A DNA stretch of 64,000 bases from Henriciella sp. (GCF_029936995.1 NZ_JAPYRE010000005.1:1-64000); one strand, 5' to 3'. Numbered from the stretch's first letter, positions 8,063-16,665 are shown. Translations and numbers: made by a program. Notes: generated from the sequence alone by a model not told the origin.

Positions 8063-9052
8063 TTACCCCCAAAGCTGACGGGAGGGGGGCTGGACCATCG
8101 GCCCCTCGTAGATGAGCGCATGCTCACGATCCTGCTGGCAGAGCAGCGGCGCGTCCAGATCCACATATGTGCATTTCTGACCGATAACGAAGTGTGGCGC
8201 CATTGCGAGCGATGTGCCGCCCATATTGCCGGCCATCAGGCCAAAACCTGCCTGCCTGGCCAGACCGGCGAGAGACAAGGCTTCTGTCAGCCCGCCGGTC
8301 TTGTCCAGCTTGATGTTGACGAAGTCATACAAGCCGCGAAGGCCTGTCAGCGAAGAGCTGTCGGTGCAGGATTCATCTGCGGCAAGCCGAACAGGACCAG
8401 CATAGCCTTCCAGCGTGCCATCCTCACCTACAGGAACAGGCTGCTCGATAAGTTCCACGCCAAGCTTGTGAAGCGGCCCGGCCAGGGCGTCCAGCAGGTC
8501 GCGGTCCCATGAGCCATTCGCATCAATGAGAATTCGCGCGGCCGGGTGAGCCTCGCGCGCCGCCTCCACATTTGCCAAGTGGTGCTCCCGGTCGACTTTG
8601 AGCTTGATGATCGGCATGTGCCGGACTGCATCGACAGCGTTATATATTGCGTCGCTTTCCATGATGCCGAAGGTCAGTGCGGTTTGACGAGGCTGCATAT
8701 CGTCTTCGCCGAAAAGCGCCCAGATGCGCCGCCCTGCTTGTTTGCAGCGTAAATCCCACAAAGCGCAGTCGAGCGCATTTCGAGCGCCCCCCCGCGGCAT
8801 CAAACGAAGCAGATCAGCTGGCTTGATGGTCTGGCCGAGCAAAGGCGTCATTTCGCGCAATTGCTGCAGCATGCCCTCTATTGTTTCGCCTTCATACGGC
8901 AGCCCGGCCGCCTCACCCCGCCCTGTTACGCCATTCTGGTCAGATAACTCGGCTACGATAACTTCCATGGCATAATAGGTTTGCCGTGCAATCCGAACGG
9001 GCGCCTTCAAGTCCCACGCCTCAGCGCGAGCTATAAGCTTTAACTCGCTCAT
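8063..9052 (-). CDS. dipeptide epimerase, enolase superfamily (copy 2)
   Basis: A 329-residue paralog of the epimerase at 5646-6650, with a canonical active site: Lys150-x-Lys152, Lys251 (KLDKTGG), metal ligands Asp177, Glu203 and Asp226, and the Asp298-Leu-Asp300 pair that binds the dipeptide amino group in L-Ala-D/L-Glu epimerases. It is the last gene of a minus-strand unit: its ATG overlaps the stop of the M55 D-aminopeptidase by 4 bases. Two epimerases in one locus, differing at the substrate-binding Asp/Glu, suggest two related dipeptide substrates or two steps. Confidence 0.88.
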   Translation of the reverse strand: MSELKLIARAEAWDLKAPVRIARQTYYAMEVIVAELSDQNGVTGRGEAAGLPYEGETIEGMLQQLREMTPLLGQTIKPADLLRLMPRGGARNALDCALWDLRCKQAGRRIWALFGEDDMQPRQTALTFGIMESDAIYNAVDAVRHMPIIKLKVDREHHLANVEAAREAHPAARILIDANGSWDRDLLDALAGPLHKLGVELIEQPVPVGEDGTLEGYAGPVRLAADESCTDSSSLTGLRGLYDFVNIKLDKTGGLTEALSLAGLARQAGFGLMAGNMGGTSLAMAPHFVIGQKCTYVDLDAPLLCQQDREHALIYEGPMVQPPSRQLWG

Positions 9053-9871
9053 GAGTATTTCGACGCAAACCGGAGAAAGGTGAGAATGGCGAGGTAATCG
9101 TCGCTCTCCAGTTCCACCTCGGTATCAGATATTAGTTTCGCGCCGGGATAGAATGACCGGGCATAAGCCTCGGCCCCATGCCGAAACTCCACGTTGAGCT
9201 TGAAATGGTCCGGCAGGGCAAGCGGAAGTGGCCTGTCGCTGGCGACTGCCCGGCAAACAGCTTCTTCAATGAGTTGAACAGACGAAGATGGTGCGATGGA
9301 CCTGACGGATGGCCCATGCCCACTCAGTGTGTGCACTGTCATGACACCTGGGATCAGTTTCTCAGCTTCAGCGCACACTGTGCTGTCGCCGGTTACGGCA
9401 ATGACCGGGACATCAACTGTTGCAGCGGCGAGGGCATAAAGGCGCAGTTCGGATGCGGTTTCGCCATTGAGTTCGATCCCGGCAAACAGCCGGCCATTTA
9501 TTGTGTGGGGCGAGCGGATTACCGGCCTGGCCGGCCGCGCAGTGGAACCCTATAAAAACAGCTCCGGAAAAGCTCTCATCAATTTCCTGAACCATTCCCA
9601 GCGGATGACCGCTCCAGCCGCGAATAAGCTCGAAAGACTTGCCCTCAGGTACCTGGAAATCAGACAGGACGAGATTTCGACCGGACCCATGGGCATCCTT
9701 TGTCAGGATTTCAGTCGCGCCAGCCGTAAACGCTCCACGACTTGCCGCCATGACTTCGGCGGCCATCTGCTGGCGAAAAGGCGCGTAGTCTCCGGGCATC
9801 GCCATATTGGCTTCACTCGCGGATGCAATGCCAGCAACACCTTCGATATCTGCGCTGATGTAAATCTTCAT
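9049..9871 (-). pseudogene. M55 D-aminopeptidase (DppA family), interrupted by a one-base frameshift
   Basis: The first part (9871 to about 9510) gives MKIYISADIEGVAG, with Asp8, Glu10, His61 (TKDAHG) and His110 (GFHC) matching the zinc ligands of Bacillus DppA, then NPLAP followed by nonsense to 9413. Removing one C from the minus-strand run of four (plus-strand GGGG at 9507-9510) restores NPLAHTINGRLFAGIELNGE and joins the frame that ends at 9049 (CAEAEKLIPG to FASKYS). The repaired product would be about 273 residues, the normal DppA length. DppA removes N-terminal D-residues. Both ends overlap neighbours by 4 bases, so the operon is otherwise intact. Either a real recent mutation or a homopolymer sequencing error. 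Confidence 0.85.
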
Positions 9872-11538
9872 GTCCGGTCACCATCCCTTCTATCGAACCG
9901 CACCCGGCGAGCCCGGTGGGTGTCTATCCACAATCCCCAGCTTATGCCGTCAGCGGCGACGTCAATTTCCATCGAGTAACGTTCAGCGCCGTCTTCGGAC
10001 ACGAGTCCAAGATGGCGGTCAGAGATAGCGAAGGCAGAAAACCGGCGCACGCCGCTATAATCGCCCTGGATCGCAACCTGGCAGTCTTCACTGGCGGATA
10101 TGGCAACCGTGGCATCAAGTTCTTCACTGAAATACGCGCCCGCTGCTGCCTGTAGGATGGCCGTACATGGACGGGCTGGTTTTTCCAGCAAGTTCATCTG
10201 GTGCTTTTTACCCGCGATGGTGACAGGCAAACCGGCGTCGGGGTCATTCTCAAAGTTTGCGAGATCAGACTTTAGCCAGACCAGTGGGCCGAAGCCTATC
10301 TCTTCGAACAGGGCAAAGACCGACTGTTCGTCCTCGTAGAGGACGGGCGCAGGCAGCATGTGCATTTGCGACAGGCCTAGCAGTCCGTTCACGTCTCCGA
10401 ATGAAAGCAACACCCCTGAGGAGTGCGCGAAATGATGGCCGGGCAGATAACCGAAATCGGCCGTTCTTGCGCGCCTACGCGCCGCTTCGGAGAACTTGCC
10501 GGATAGACAATTATCCAAGGCAGAGAAAGCAAGCTGCGTCGCGCTCGCAGCAGCACCATTCACAGCAATTACGATGTCGGTTTCATGTTCCGGCACGCTG
10601 ATGATTTGGGCATTCAGTCCGAACAGACCGCCAGAATGCTGGAAAACTTCCACACCGCGATAGGAGTGAGGTTTGATGCCCATGGCATATGTCGTCTCGA
10701 AACCGCTCGCGAGTGTGGCAGGCGCAAGAAGCTCCTCCCATGTCGTATCCGTGCCAACATTCTTTGTGCCTCGCAGGTGCGCAAGCCAGCGAAGCATGTC
10801 GTCGACTGTGCTTACAATGCCGCCATCCCCGCGGATCTCCGTATCGACGGGTGGCCGTTCCCAGCGCTCTCCATTTCTGACATGCGCTGATGCCAGGCCC
10901 GGCACCATCTCGTGGTCATTCTCGACGATATCTGTGTCGAACATGGCCAGCGGCTCGAAAATGCGCCGTCTGGTAAAGTCGGGAAATGTTTCACCGGAAA
11001 TCTTTTCGATCACATCGGAAATCGCAACGAATGTTCCGTTGCAATAGAGCTGCTCCGCGCCGGGGTCATACTGGAGACCTTTCTGCCGACTCTGGGCTTG
11101 CTCTTGCCAGTCCCGCGGCTGAGGCGCGTAGCCATTGGCAATACTTCCCAGTTCCAGCGTGCACCGCAGCCCGCTTGTATGGGTCATGAATTGCCGGAGC
11201 GTTGCCTCTCCAGCAGGGCCTCGAAACCTGGGAAGGTAAGTCGACACTGGCGCGTCAATATCGACCTTGCTTTCTTCGGCGAGCAACATCAGCGCAAGAC
11301 ACGTGAACTGCTTGGTAATGGAGGCGAAACGGATACGGGTCTGGGGTGTATTGGCGAGGCCATGCTGGACGCTCGCCAGCCCGAAGCCACGTCGGTAGAT
11401 GAATTCCGGACCCGATCTCACAGCCACGATCATTCCTGGCGCATTGCTGTCATTGAACCCCGAAAACAGGTGATCGAGGGCCTCTGCCTGCCTTGTTTCT
11501 GGTCGCTGTGGTATCGTCACCAAGAGAATTTGCCTCAC
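9868..11538 (-). CDS. S12 serine hydrolase, D-aminopeptidase-like (copy 1)
   Basis: A 556-residue penicillin-binding-protein-fold hydrolase. The N-terminal 340 residues carry the class C signature: Ser73-x-x-Lys76 (SITK), Tyr165-x-Asn167 (YCN) and His301-Ser-Gly. The remaining 200 residues form the extra beta-rich domains found in D-aminopeptidase DAP (EC 3.4.11.19), which separate it from plain beta-lactamases. There is no obvious signal peptide, so it is probably cytoplasmic. It heads a minus-strand unit, overlapping the M55 D-aminopeptidase start, and is divergent from its paralog at 11654. An esterase or amidase role cannot be excluded, but M55 and epimerase neighbours support D-peptide cleavage. 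Confidence 0.8.
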   Translation of the reverse strand: MRQILLVTIPQRPETRQAEALDHLFSGFNDSNAPGMIVAVRSGPEFIYRRGFGLASVQHGLANTPQTRIRFASITKQFTCLALMLLAEESKVDIDAPVSTYLPRFRGPAGEATLRQFMTHTSGLRCTLELGSIANGYAPQPRDWQEQAQSRQKGLQYDPGAEQLYCNGTFVAISDVIEKISGETFPDFTRRRIFEPLAMFDTDIVENDHEMVPGLASAHVRNGERWERPPVDTEIRGDGGIVSTVDDMLRWLAHLRGTKNVGTDTTWEELLAPATLASGFETTYAMGIKPHSYRGVEVFQHSGGLFGLNAQIISVPEHETDIVIAVNGAAASATQLAFSALDNCLSGKFSEAARRRARTADFGYLPGHHFAHSSGVLLSFGDVNGLLGLSQMHMLPAPVLYEDEQSVFALFEEIGFGPLVWLKSDLANFENDPDAGLPVTIAGKKHQMNLLEKPARPCTAILQAAAGAYFSEELDATVAISASEDCQVAIQGDYSGVRRFSAFAISDRHLGLVSEDGAERYSMEIDVAADGISWGLWIDTHRARRVRFDRRDGDRT

Positions 11539-11653
11539 ACTTCGATGGTCTGCCTATACCCTAAGGAAAGGGGACGCGCGCACCATGTCATAACCTTGCT
11601 ATCCAAGACGTTTGCGACCGCGGCTACACAGGTAGCCCAATTCGAGGTTCAGG
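11539..11653. promoter_or_regulatory. divergent promoter region with a shared half-site
   Basis: A 115-base region between the two divergent serine hydrolases. ATGTCATAA at 11585-11593 is the reverse complement of the TTATGACAT half of the dyad at 2649-2665 upstream of the TonB receptor. Only a half-site is present, so regulator binding is a suggestion. I did not find clear -35/-10 pairs. Confidence 0.3.
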
Positions 11654-13246
11654 ATGGACACACAGAAGATCAGGAAAATCGACGCGCTGTTTGATGCGTT
11701 TAACTGCGCTGATGAGCCGGGATGCGCTGTCGCTGTCAGTGTTGATGGACAACCGGTATATAGGCAGGCTTTTGGCATGGCTGACCTGAAGCAGGGCGTT
11801 GCGAACCAAGTTTCAACGCCCATGCCGGTCGGGTCAATCGCCAAGCAGTTCACGTCCGCGGCCGTCCTGCTGCTCGAGGCTCAAGGCCGCCTCGCGCTCG
11901 ACGACACTCTTGGAAAATGGCTTCCCGAGTTATCTTCCGAACATGAAGAGGTTACGATTGAGCAACTGATGCGCCATCAGGGCGGGGTCAGATGCTATCT
12001 CGATCACTGGATGTTCAATGCTTACCGCACTTTAAGTGCAGACACGCCCTGGATGATCCAGAGCCGTCAGCAGAGCCTGAATTTCAAGCCTGGCACGCGG
12101 AGCGCTTACAGCAATGGCGGATACCTGCTGCTGACAGCTATTATAGAACGGGCCAGAGGCATCCCCTTCGATCCGTTTGTCGCCCAAAATCTTTTTGGAC
12201 CGGCCGGCATGTACGCCTCATGCATCGCGCCATGGAACGAAATAACCTCTGGCGCGGCGTCTGCTTACCTCTTCGATCAGGATGCCAGCATATGGCGCCC
12301 CGCTCCAAAGCTGACAGAAAGAGCCTTTGGGGATGGCGGTCTTATCTCGAGTGTCGACGATTTGCTTCGCTGGGCCAGCTTCCTCCGAACGTCTTCAGGG
12401 CCGGTGCAGCTGGATAATTTGCTAGCGCCAAACGTTTCTCGCGCAGTGGGGCCCTCTGACTATCGTTATGGTGTGATTGAACAGGATTGGCGTGGCGTGC
12501 GCCTCGTACATCATGCTGGTGGGATGCCCGGAGCCAACAGCATTCTTGCAATGCTTCCAGATGAAGGCATTGACGTCGCCATCCTTTTCAATCGTCCGGC
12601 ATCTGCAATGACGTACGCTTTCGATGTACTTGAGATCATTCTGGGAGACCGGCTGGAGGCTACATCCGATACCCCACTGACCGAGGACTTTGAAGACCTT
12701 CTGGGGACTTACTGGGCGCCCGAAAGCGGGTTTATGTTTGCGTTGTGCGACCTGGGCGGCCAGCTCGGTTTGAGCTTTTTTGGAGATAGTGCCTTTCCAC
12801 TCGAGAGCTGGCATGGCGATCCCGACGCCTTGCCATTCTGGGCCGATGCAGGCGCATCGCAAATCCGGTTTCGACAAAACGATGTTTCGGGTGCTCTGGA
12901 TTACTTTGATGGCAGGAGCTGGCTCCAGACTGAAAGACTGGAACCGTCCACGCCTGATCCTGAACGGATTGTCGCGCTCACGCCTGGACGGTTTCATTCA
13001 GTGGCTGCCGACGCACAACTGGAGCTGAAGGTGAAAGCAGGCCGGCTGGTTGTGGAGATTGAGGGAAGCGCCGGACTTAGCCGTTACGATGCAGAAGCCC
13101 TGACAGAAAATCTTGTGCGTTTCTGGCCGCCTTTGTTTCCGGCTGGGAAGCTGGCACGGATTATTCGTCATGATGGGGCCGTGGAGGCAATTGCCGTGAG
13201 CACGCCTCGCACCTGTGAAACGCTTTTCAAGAACATCGATACATAA
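11654..13246 (+). CDS. S12 serine hydrolase, D-aminopeptidase-like (copy 2)
   Basis: A 530-residue paralog of the hydrolase at 9868-11538. Catalytic motifs: Ser61-x-x-Lys64 (SIAK), Tyr152-Ser-Asn154 (YSN) and His287-Ala-Gly. A C-terminal beta-rich part of about 190 residues again resembles D-aminopeptidase DAP rather than a beta-lactamase. No signal peptide is evident. It starts a plus-strand unit with a D-amino-acid dehydrogenase-like flavoprotein 17 bases downstream and an AstB homolog. It is well diverged from copy 1, so two specificities are more likely than a recent duplication. Confidence 0.8.
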   Translation: MDTQKIRKIDALFDAFNCADEPGCAVAVSVDGQPVYRQAFGMADLKQGVANQVSTPMPVGSIAKQFTSAAVLLLEAQGRLALDDTLGKWLPELSSEHEEVTIEQLMRHQGGVRCYLDHWMFNAYRTLSADTPWMIQSRQQSLNFKPGTRSAYSNGGYLLLTAIIERARGIPFDPFVAQNLFGPAGMYASCIAPWNEITSGAASAYLFDQDASIWRPAPKLTERAFGDGGLISSVDDLLRWASFLRTSSGPVQLDNLLAPNVSRAVGPSDYRYGVIEQDWRGVRLVHHAGGMPGANSILAMLPDEGIDVAILFNRPASAMTYAFDVLEIILGDRLEATSDTPLTEDFEDLLGTYWAPESGFMFALCDLGGQLGLSFFGDSAFPLESWHGDPDALPFWADAGASQIRFRQNDVSGALDYFDGRSWLQTERLEPSTPDPERIVALTPGRFHSVAADAQLELKVKAGRLVVEIEGSAGLSRYDAEALTENLVRFWPPLFPAGKLARIIRHDGAVEAIAVSTPRTCETLFKNIDT

Positions 13247-13263
13247 CTGTCAGGGAGGCTGTT

Positions 13264-14442
13264 TTGATAACCGCCGATTTTTTAGTCGTGGGAGGTGGCA
13301 TCGCCGGATCATCTGCCGCAGCCGGGCTTGCTCCACATGGGCGAACAATCATGCTCGAGGCGGAAGACGCCTTTGGTTACCACTCGAGTGGACGAAGCGC
13401 GACCTATTATCACTTCGGTATAGGCAATTCGACCGTGCGCGGACTGACGGCATTTTCCAGGCGGCACTTCGAGAGCAAAACCTTGAAGGGGGTCGCCCGT
13501 TCCCATCTGTCACCAGCCCTGTTTGTTGCGACCTCGGACATGCTCACGGAAATGGATGCACTGCGGCGAGAAATGGGACGATTTACAGATAGTCTCGAGC
13601 ATATTGATGAGGTCGCTCTGCGTAAAATTGTGCCCGTCCTCAAAAGCGGAGACGAAGGCCTGCTGGCAGGCATCATGGACCATTCTGCCCGGCGTCTCGA
13701 CAGTGATGCACTTCTGCAGGATTACCGAGCGGCGCTCAGTCAGGAAGGTGGAAAATCGGTCACCAATGCCCGCGTTGCCAGCATTGAACGTAAGGACGGA
13801 AGCTGGGTGATAACGACAACCAGGAACGAATGCTACGCAGCACCCGTACTCGTCAATGCAGCGGGGGCCTGGTGTGATCACGTCGCAGGCATGGCTGGTG
13901 TCGAACCATTGGAGCTTAAGTCCCTGCGCCGGACGATAATCTCGATTGACGCCCCGCCCGAGCACGATGCCAGGTCCTGGCCCTTCACCAAGACAGTTGT
14001 CGACGACTTCTACATGCTGCCGGAATCCGGCAGACTGCTCGCCTGTCCGGTCGACGAAGTTCCAAGCGACCCAACAGACGCTCAGCCCGAAGATTATGAC
14101 ATTGCGCTGGCGGCGGCAAAGGTTGAAGAATACACGAGCATACCCGTCCGCCGTATCGCTCATAAATGGGCCGGATTGCGCACCTTTACGCGTGACCGTG
14201 TGCCGGTCGCAGGTTTCGCGCCCGATGCGGCCGGCTTTTTCTGGCTCGCGGGGCAGGGCGGCTATGGATTGCAAACCGCCCCGGCGATGAGCGCCATAAC
14301 CGAGGCGTTGATTACCGGAGCACCCTGGCCGGATGACCTGGAACAGCTCGGCGTTACAGAAAGCGCACTCAGCGTTGAACGACTGAAGCAGGCGGACAAG
14401 AATACTGAGGTTGCGCCCCCGGAGGCACGTGGCAATGCGTGA
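13264..14442 (+). CDS. FAD-dependent D-amino-acid dehydrogenase, DauA (D-arginine dehydrogenase)-like
   Basis: A 392-residue DAO-family flavoprotein. The start is a TTG: GGGAGG lies 5 bases upstream, and the next Met is past the FAD-binding motif (VVGGGIAGS, residues 8-16). Compared from memory with Pseudomonas DauA it aligns almost without gaps over its length (GYHSSGRSA, VLVNAAGAWCD, WAGLRTF, QGGYGLQT). The carboxylate-binding Arg223, Tyr250 and the Arg of WAGLR are kept. However, residue 87, Glu in DauA where it selects cationic D-amino acids, is Phe here, and His48 and Tyr53 are Tyr and Ile. It probably oxidises a D-amino acid to a 2-oxo acid and ammonia, perhaps not D-arginine. The ATG of the next gene overlaps its stop region. 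Confidence 0.82.
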   Translation: MITADFLVVGGGIAGSSAAAGLAPHGRTIMLEAEDAFGYHSSGRSATYYHFGIGNSTVRGLTAFSRRHFESKTLKGVARSHLSPALFVATSDMLTEMDALRREMGRFTDSLEHIDEVALRKIVPVLKSGDEGLLAGIMDHSARRLDSDALLQDYRAALSQEGGKSVTNARVASIERKDGSWVITTTRNECYAAPVLVNAAGAWCDHVAGMAGVEPLELKSLRRTIISIDAPPEHDARSWPFTKTVVDDFYMLPESGRLLACPVDEVPSDPTDAQPEDYDIALAAAKVEEYTSIPVRRIAHKWAGLRTFTRDRVPVAGFAPDAAGFFWLAGQGGYGLQTAPAMSAITEALITGAPWPDDLEQLGVTESALSVERLKQADKNTEVAPPEARGNA

Positions 14443-15724
14443 GGTCAATTTCGATGGCCTCATAGGGCCCAGTCATAATTATGCAGGCCTTTCGCTTGGC
14501 AACATCGCTTCATCCAGCAATGCCGGGGACGTCTCTCATCCACGCAAGGCTGCGTTGCAGGGCGTTGCAAAGATGCGTCGGATGATCGAGCTCGGTCTTC
14601 TTCAGGGTATTTTACTTCCACATGATCGCCCAAACGTCGCCTGGCTTCGCAAGCTTGGGTTTTCCGGGAACGATGAGGATGTTCTTGCCAGAGCCTGGCG
14701 CGAAGAAAAGCACCTGTTCGTAAACGCATTCTCGGCTTCACCGATGTGGACTGCGAACGCGGCAACGGTCTCTCCTTCGCCTGATACGTCTGATGGGCGG
14801 TGTCACCTGTCCGTCGCGAACCTCTCAACCATGCTTCATCGCAGCAACGAACCCGCGCAGACGGAGCGTCAGTTGCTACTGGCCTTTTCTGAAAGTGCAC
14901 ACTTTGCGGTACATGGTCCGCTACCCGGTCATATTGGTGATGAAGGGGCCGCAAATTTCATGCGTGTTGGCCCTTCCCATGGAGCGGCATCATTGGAGAT
15001 TTTCGTCTATGGCTTGCAGGGTGATAACGCATTCCCGGCGCGTCAGAGCGATGCCGCAGGCCGTGCAATCGCCAGGAGGCACGGTCTCGCAGATCTCCGG
15101 CAGCTCCATGTGCAGCAAAGCTCTGCGGCGATCGCGGCGGGCGCTTTCCACAACGATGTCGTCGCCGTCGCAAACGAAAATGTGCTCTTTACCCACGAAC
15201 AAGCCTTCGAGAAGCAGAACGAAGTATATGCCGAAATCCGCGAGTGCGCGCGAGATACGATCATTCTCGAAGTTCCCACCACAGCGGTCAGCCTCGATGA
15301 GGCGATAAAGTCCTATCTTTTCAACTCGAAGCTAGTAACGCTACCGGATGGAGCGATGATCCTGGTCGTGCCCGGCGAATGTCGTGAGAGCCCCTCGGTC
15401 TGGCAGTGGCTTTGCGACAATACAGGCGGCGACCATCCGGTCTCAGATGTGGAAGTCGTAGAGGTGCGTGAATCCATGAGAAATGGTGGCGGCCCTGCCT
15501 GTCTCAGGCTGCGCGTGGCCGCTAGCGAAGCTGCCATAGCCGCAATTGATTCTCGCTTCCTTATTGATGAACGCAAGTGCGACCTGCTTGCTCATATAAT
15601 CGAAACGCAATGGCCAGAACGCATTTCACCCACTGATCTCAGCAGTCCTGATCTCTGGGCAGAATGTAGGCACGCACGATTATCGCTGCTTGATGCTCTG
15701 AACTTCGCGTCTGACGAACTTTGA
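14435..15724 (+). CDS. astB: N-succinylarginine dihydrolase homolog (AstB)
   Basis: A 429-residue protein matching AstB throughout (EVNFDGLIGPSHNYAGLS, ASPMWTANAATVSPS, NGGGPACLRLRV). AstB turns N2-succinylarginine into succinylornithine, CO2 and two ammonia in the AST arginine pathway. Catalytic Glu170 (GDEGAAN), His239 (FHND) and Cys356 correspond to E. coli Glu174, His248 and Cys365. I chose ATG 14435, with GGAGG at 14421-14425; a TTG at 14411 is less likely. It overlaps the preceding flavoenzyme by 8 bases. astA, astC, astD and astE are not next to it, so it may complete an AST pathway encoded elsewhere or act on another N-acyl-arginine from this cluster. Confidence 0.9.
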   Translation: MREVNFDGLIGPSHNYAGLSLGNIASSSNAGDVSHPRKAALQGVAKMRRMIELGLLQGILLPHDRPNVAWLRKLGFSGNDEDVLARAWREEKHLFVNAFSASPMWTANAATVSPSPDTSDGRCHLSVANLSTMLHRSNEPAQTERQLLLAFSESAHFAVHGPLPGHIGDEGAANFMRVGPSHGAASLEIFVYGLQGDNAFPARQSDAAGRAIARRHGLADLRQLHVQQSSAAIAAGAFHNDVVAVANENVLFTHEQAFEKQNEVYAEIRECARDTIILEVPTTAVSLDEAIKSYLFNSKLVTLPDGAMILVVPGECRESPSVWQWLCDNTGGDHPVSDVEVVEVRESMRNGGGPACLRLRVAASEAAIAAIDSRFLIDERKCDLLAHIIETQWPERISPTDLSSPDLWAECRHARLSLLDALNFASDEL

Positions 15725-15788
15725 CGGCCCACAATGTCCATTCGAAGTTGTAATCATCAGGCTGACGCTACAGCCATAGGGAAGAAAG

Positions 15789-16505
15789 ATGGCATCGGAG
15801 GTTCATCGCATGTCTCACACTGAGCATCCCGGAAATCCGGTTTCGAAACGGATCCGGCAGCGGCTTGAAGCGTCAGGAAAGCGCTATTTCGCAAACGATA
15901 ATATCGCCGATTTTATTGAGCCGGGAGAGCTGGAAGCTCTGCACGCAGAAGCAGAGAAAGCGGTGGAACATCTTCTGGATGCCCTGGTGATTGACCGCAC
16001 ATACGATCACAATACGCGTGACACGGCACCCCGGGTCGCGAAAATGTACCTGACGGAAGTCTTCGCCGGACGGTACGTGAACCCGCCAGAGACGACGGAA
16101 TTCCCGAATGCGGAATCCCTGAACGAACTGATGATCGTCGGCCCTGTAACCGTGCGGAGTGCCTGCAGCCATCACCTTTGTCCGATCATTGGCCGCGTCT
16201 GGCTCGGCATCCTGCCGAATGCGAAATCGAACCTCATCGGGCTGTCGAAATACTCGCGGCTGACCAACTGGATCATGTCTCGTCCGCAGATCCAGGAAGA
16301 AGCGATCGTCCAGCTTGCCGACATGCTGGAAACGATGATCGTGCCGGACGGCATCGCCGTTGTCATGGAGGCAGATCATTTCTGCATGCACTGGCGGGGT
16401 GTGAAGGATGACGACACCCAGATGATCAACAGCGTCATGCGCGGCGAGTTTCTGGAAAACGCCTCGCTCCGGCGCGAATTTCTCACGCTCATACGTCTGC
16501 GATGA
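15789..16505 (+). CDS. folE: GTP cyclohydrolase I
   Basis: A 238-residue GTP cyclohydrolase I, the first enzyme of folate/pterin synthesis (GTP to 7,8-dihydroneopterin triphosphate). Diagnostic segments: SACSHHLCP with zinc ligand Cys126 and His129, HFCMHWRGV with the second zinc Cys, and GLSKYSRL. The N-terminal 50 residues are variable, as usual. A purine-rich GGGAAGAAAG precedes the ATG. It marks the return to housekeeping genes after the peptide-utilisation cluster. Confidence 0.95.
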   Translation: MASEVHRMSHTEHPGNPVSKRIRQRLEASGKRYFANDNIADFIEPGELEALHAEAEKAVEHLLDALVIDRTYDHNTRDTAPRVAKMYLTEVFAGRYVNPPETTEFPNAESLNELMIVGPVTVRSACSHHLCPIIGRVWLGILPNAKSNLIGLSKYSRLTNWIMSRPQIQEEAIVQLADMLETMIVPDGIAVVMEADHFCMHWRGVKDDDTQMINSVMRGEFLENASLRREFLTLIRLR

Positions 16506-16599
16506 GAGTGAACTTACCCGCCAAGGAGTCGTTAGAGACGACTGACGAATTTTGCGGGAAGAGCAGGGAAAATCGTGCGGGGAGAGACCGCAGCCCAAG

Positions 16600-16621
16600 A
16601 AAAAGCCCGCCAGTGGCGGGC
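16600..16621 (-). terminator. intrinsic terminator downstream of tRNA-Ser
   Basis: Perfect 7-base stem GCCCGCC/GGCGGGC with a 3-base loop (16605-16621), followed on the minus strand by TTTTT (16600-16604). It lies about 45 bases past the 3' end of the minus-strand tRNA-Ser. Confidence 0.75.
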
Positions 16622-16665
16622 GATTTGCGGAAGTCCCAGATCTGGGCTCTGAAATTGGGTCTCGG

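Noticed and set aside
9337-9346. TGTCATGACA palindrome resembling the operator at 2649.
   Set aside because: It is inside the M55 D-aminopeptidase coding region, far from any promoter, and lacks the 4-base spacer.
13510-14463. A 317-codon minus-strand frame.
   Set aside because: Antisense to the DauA-like dehydrogenase, whose family match is clear.
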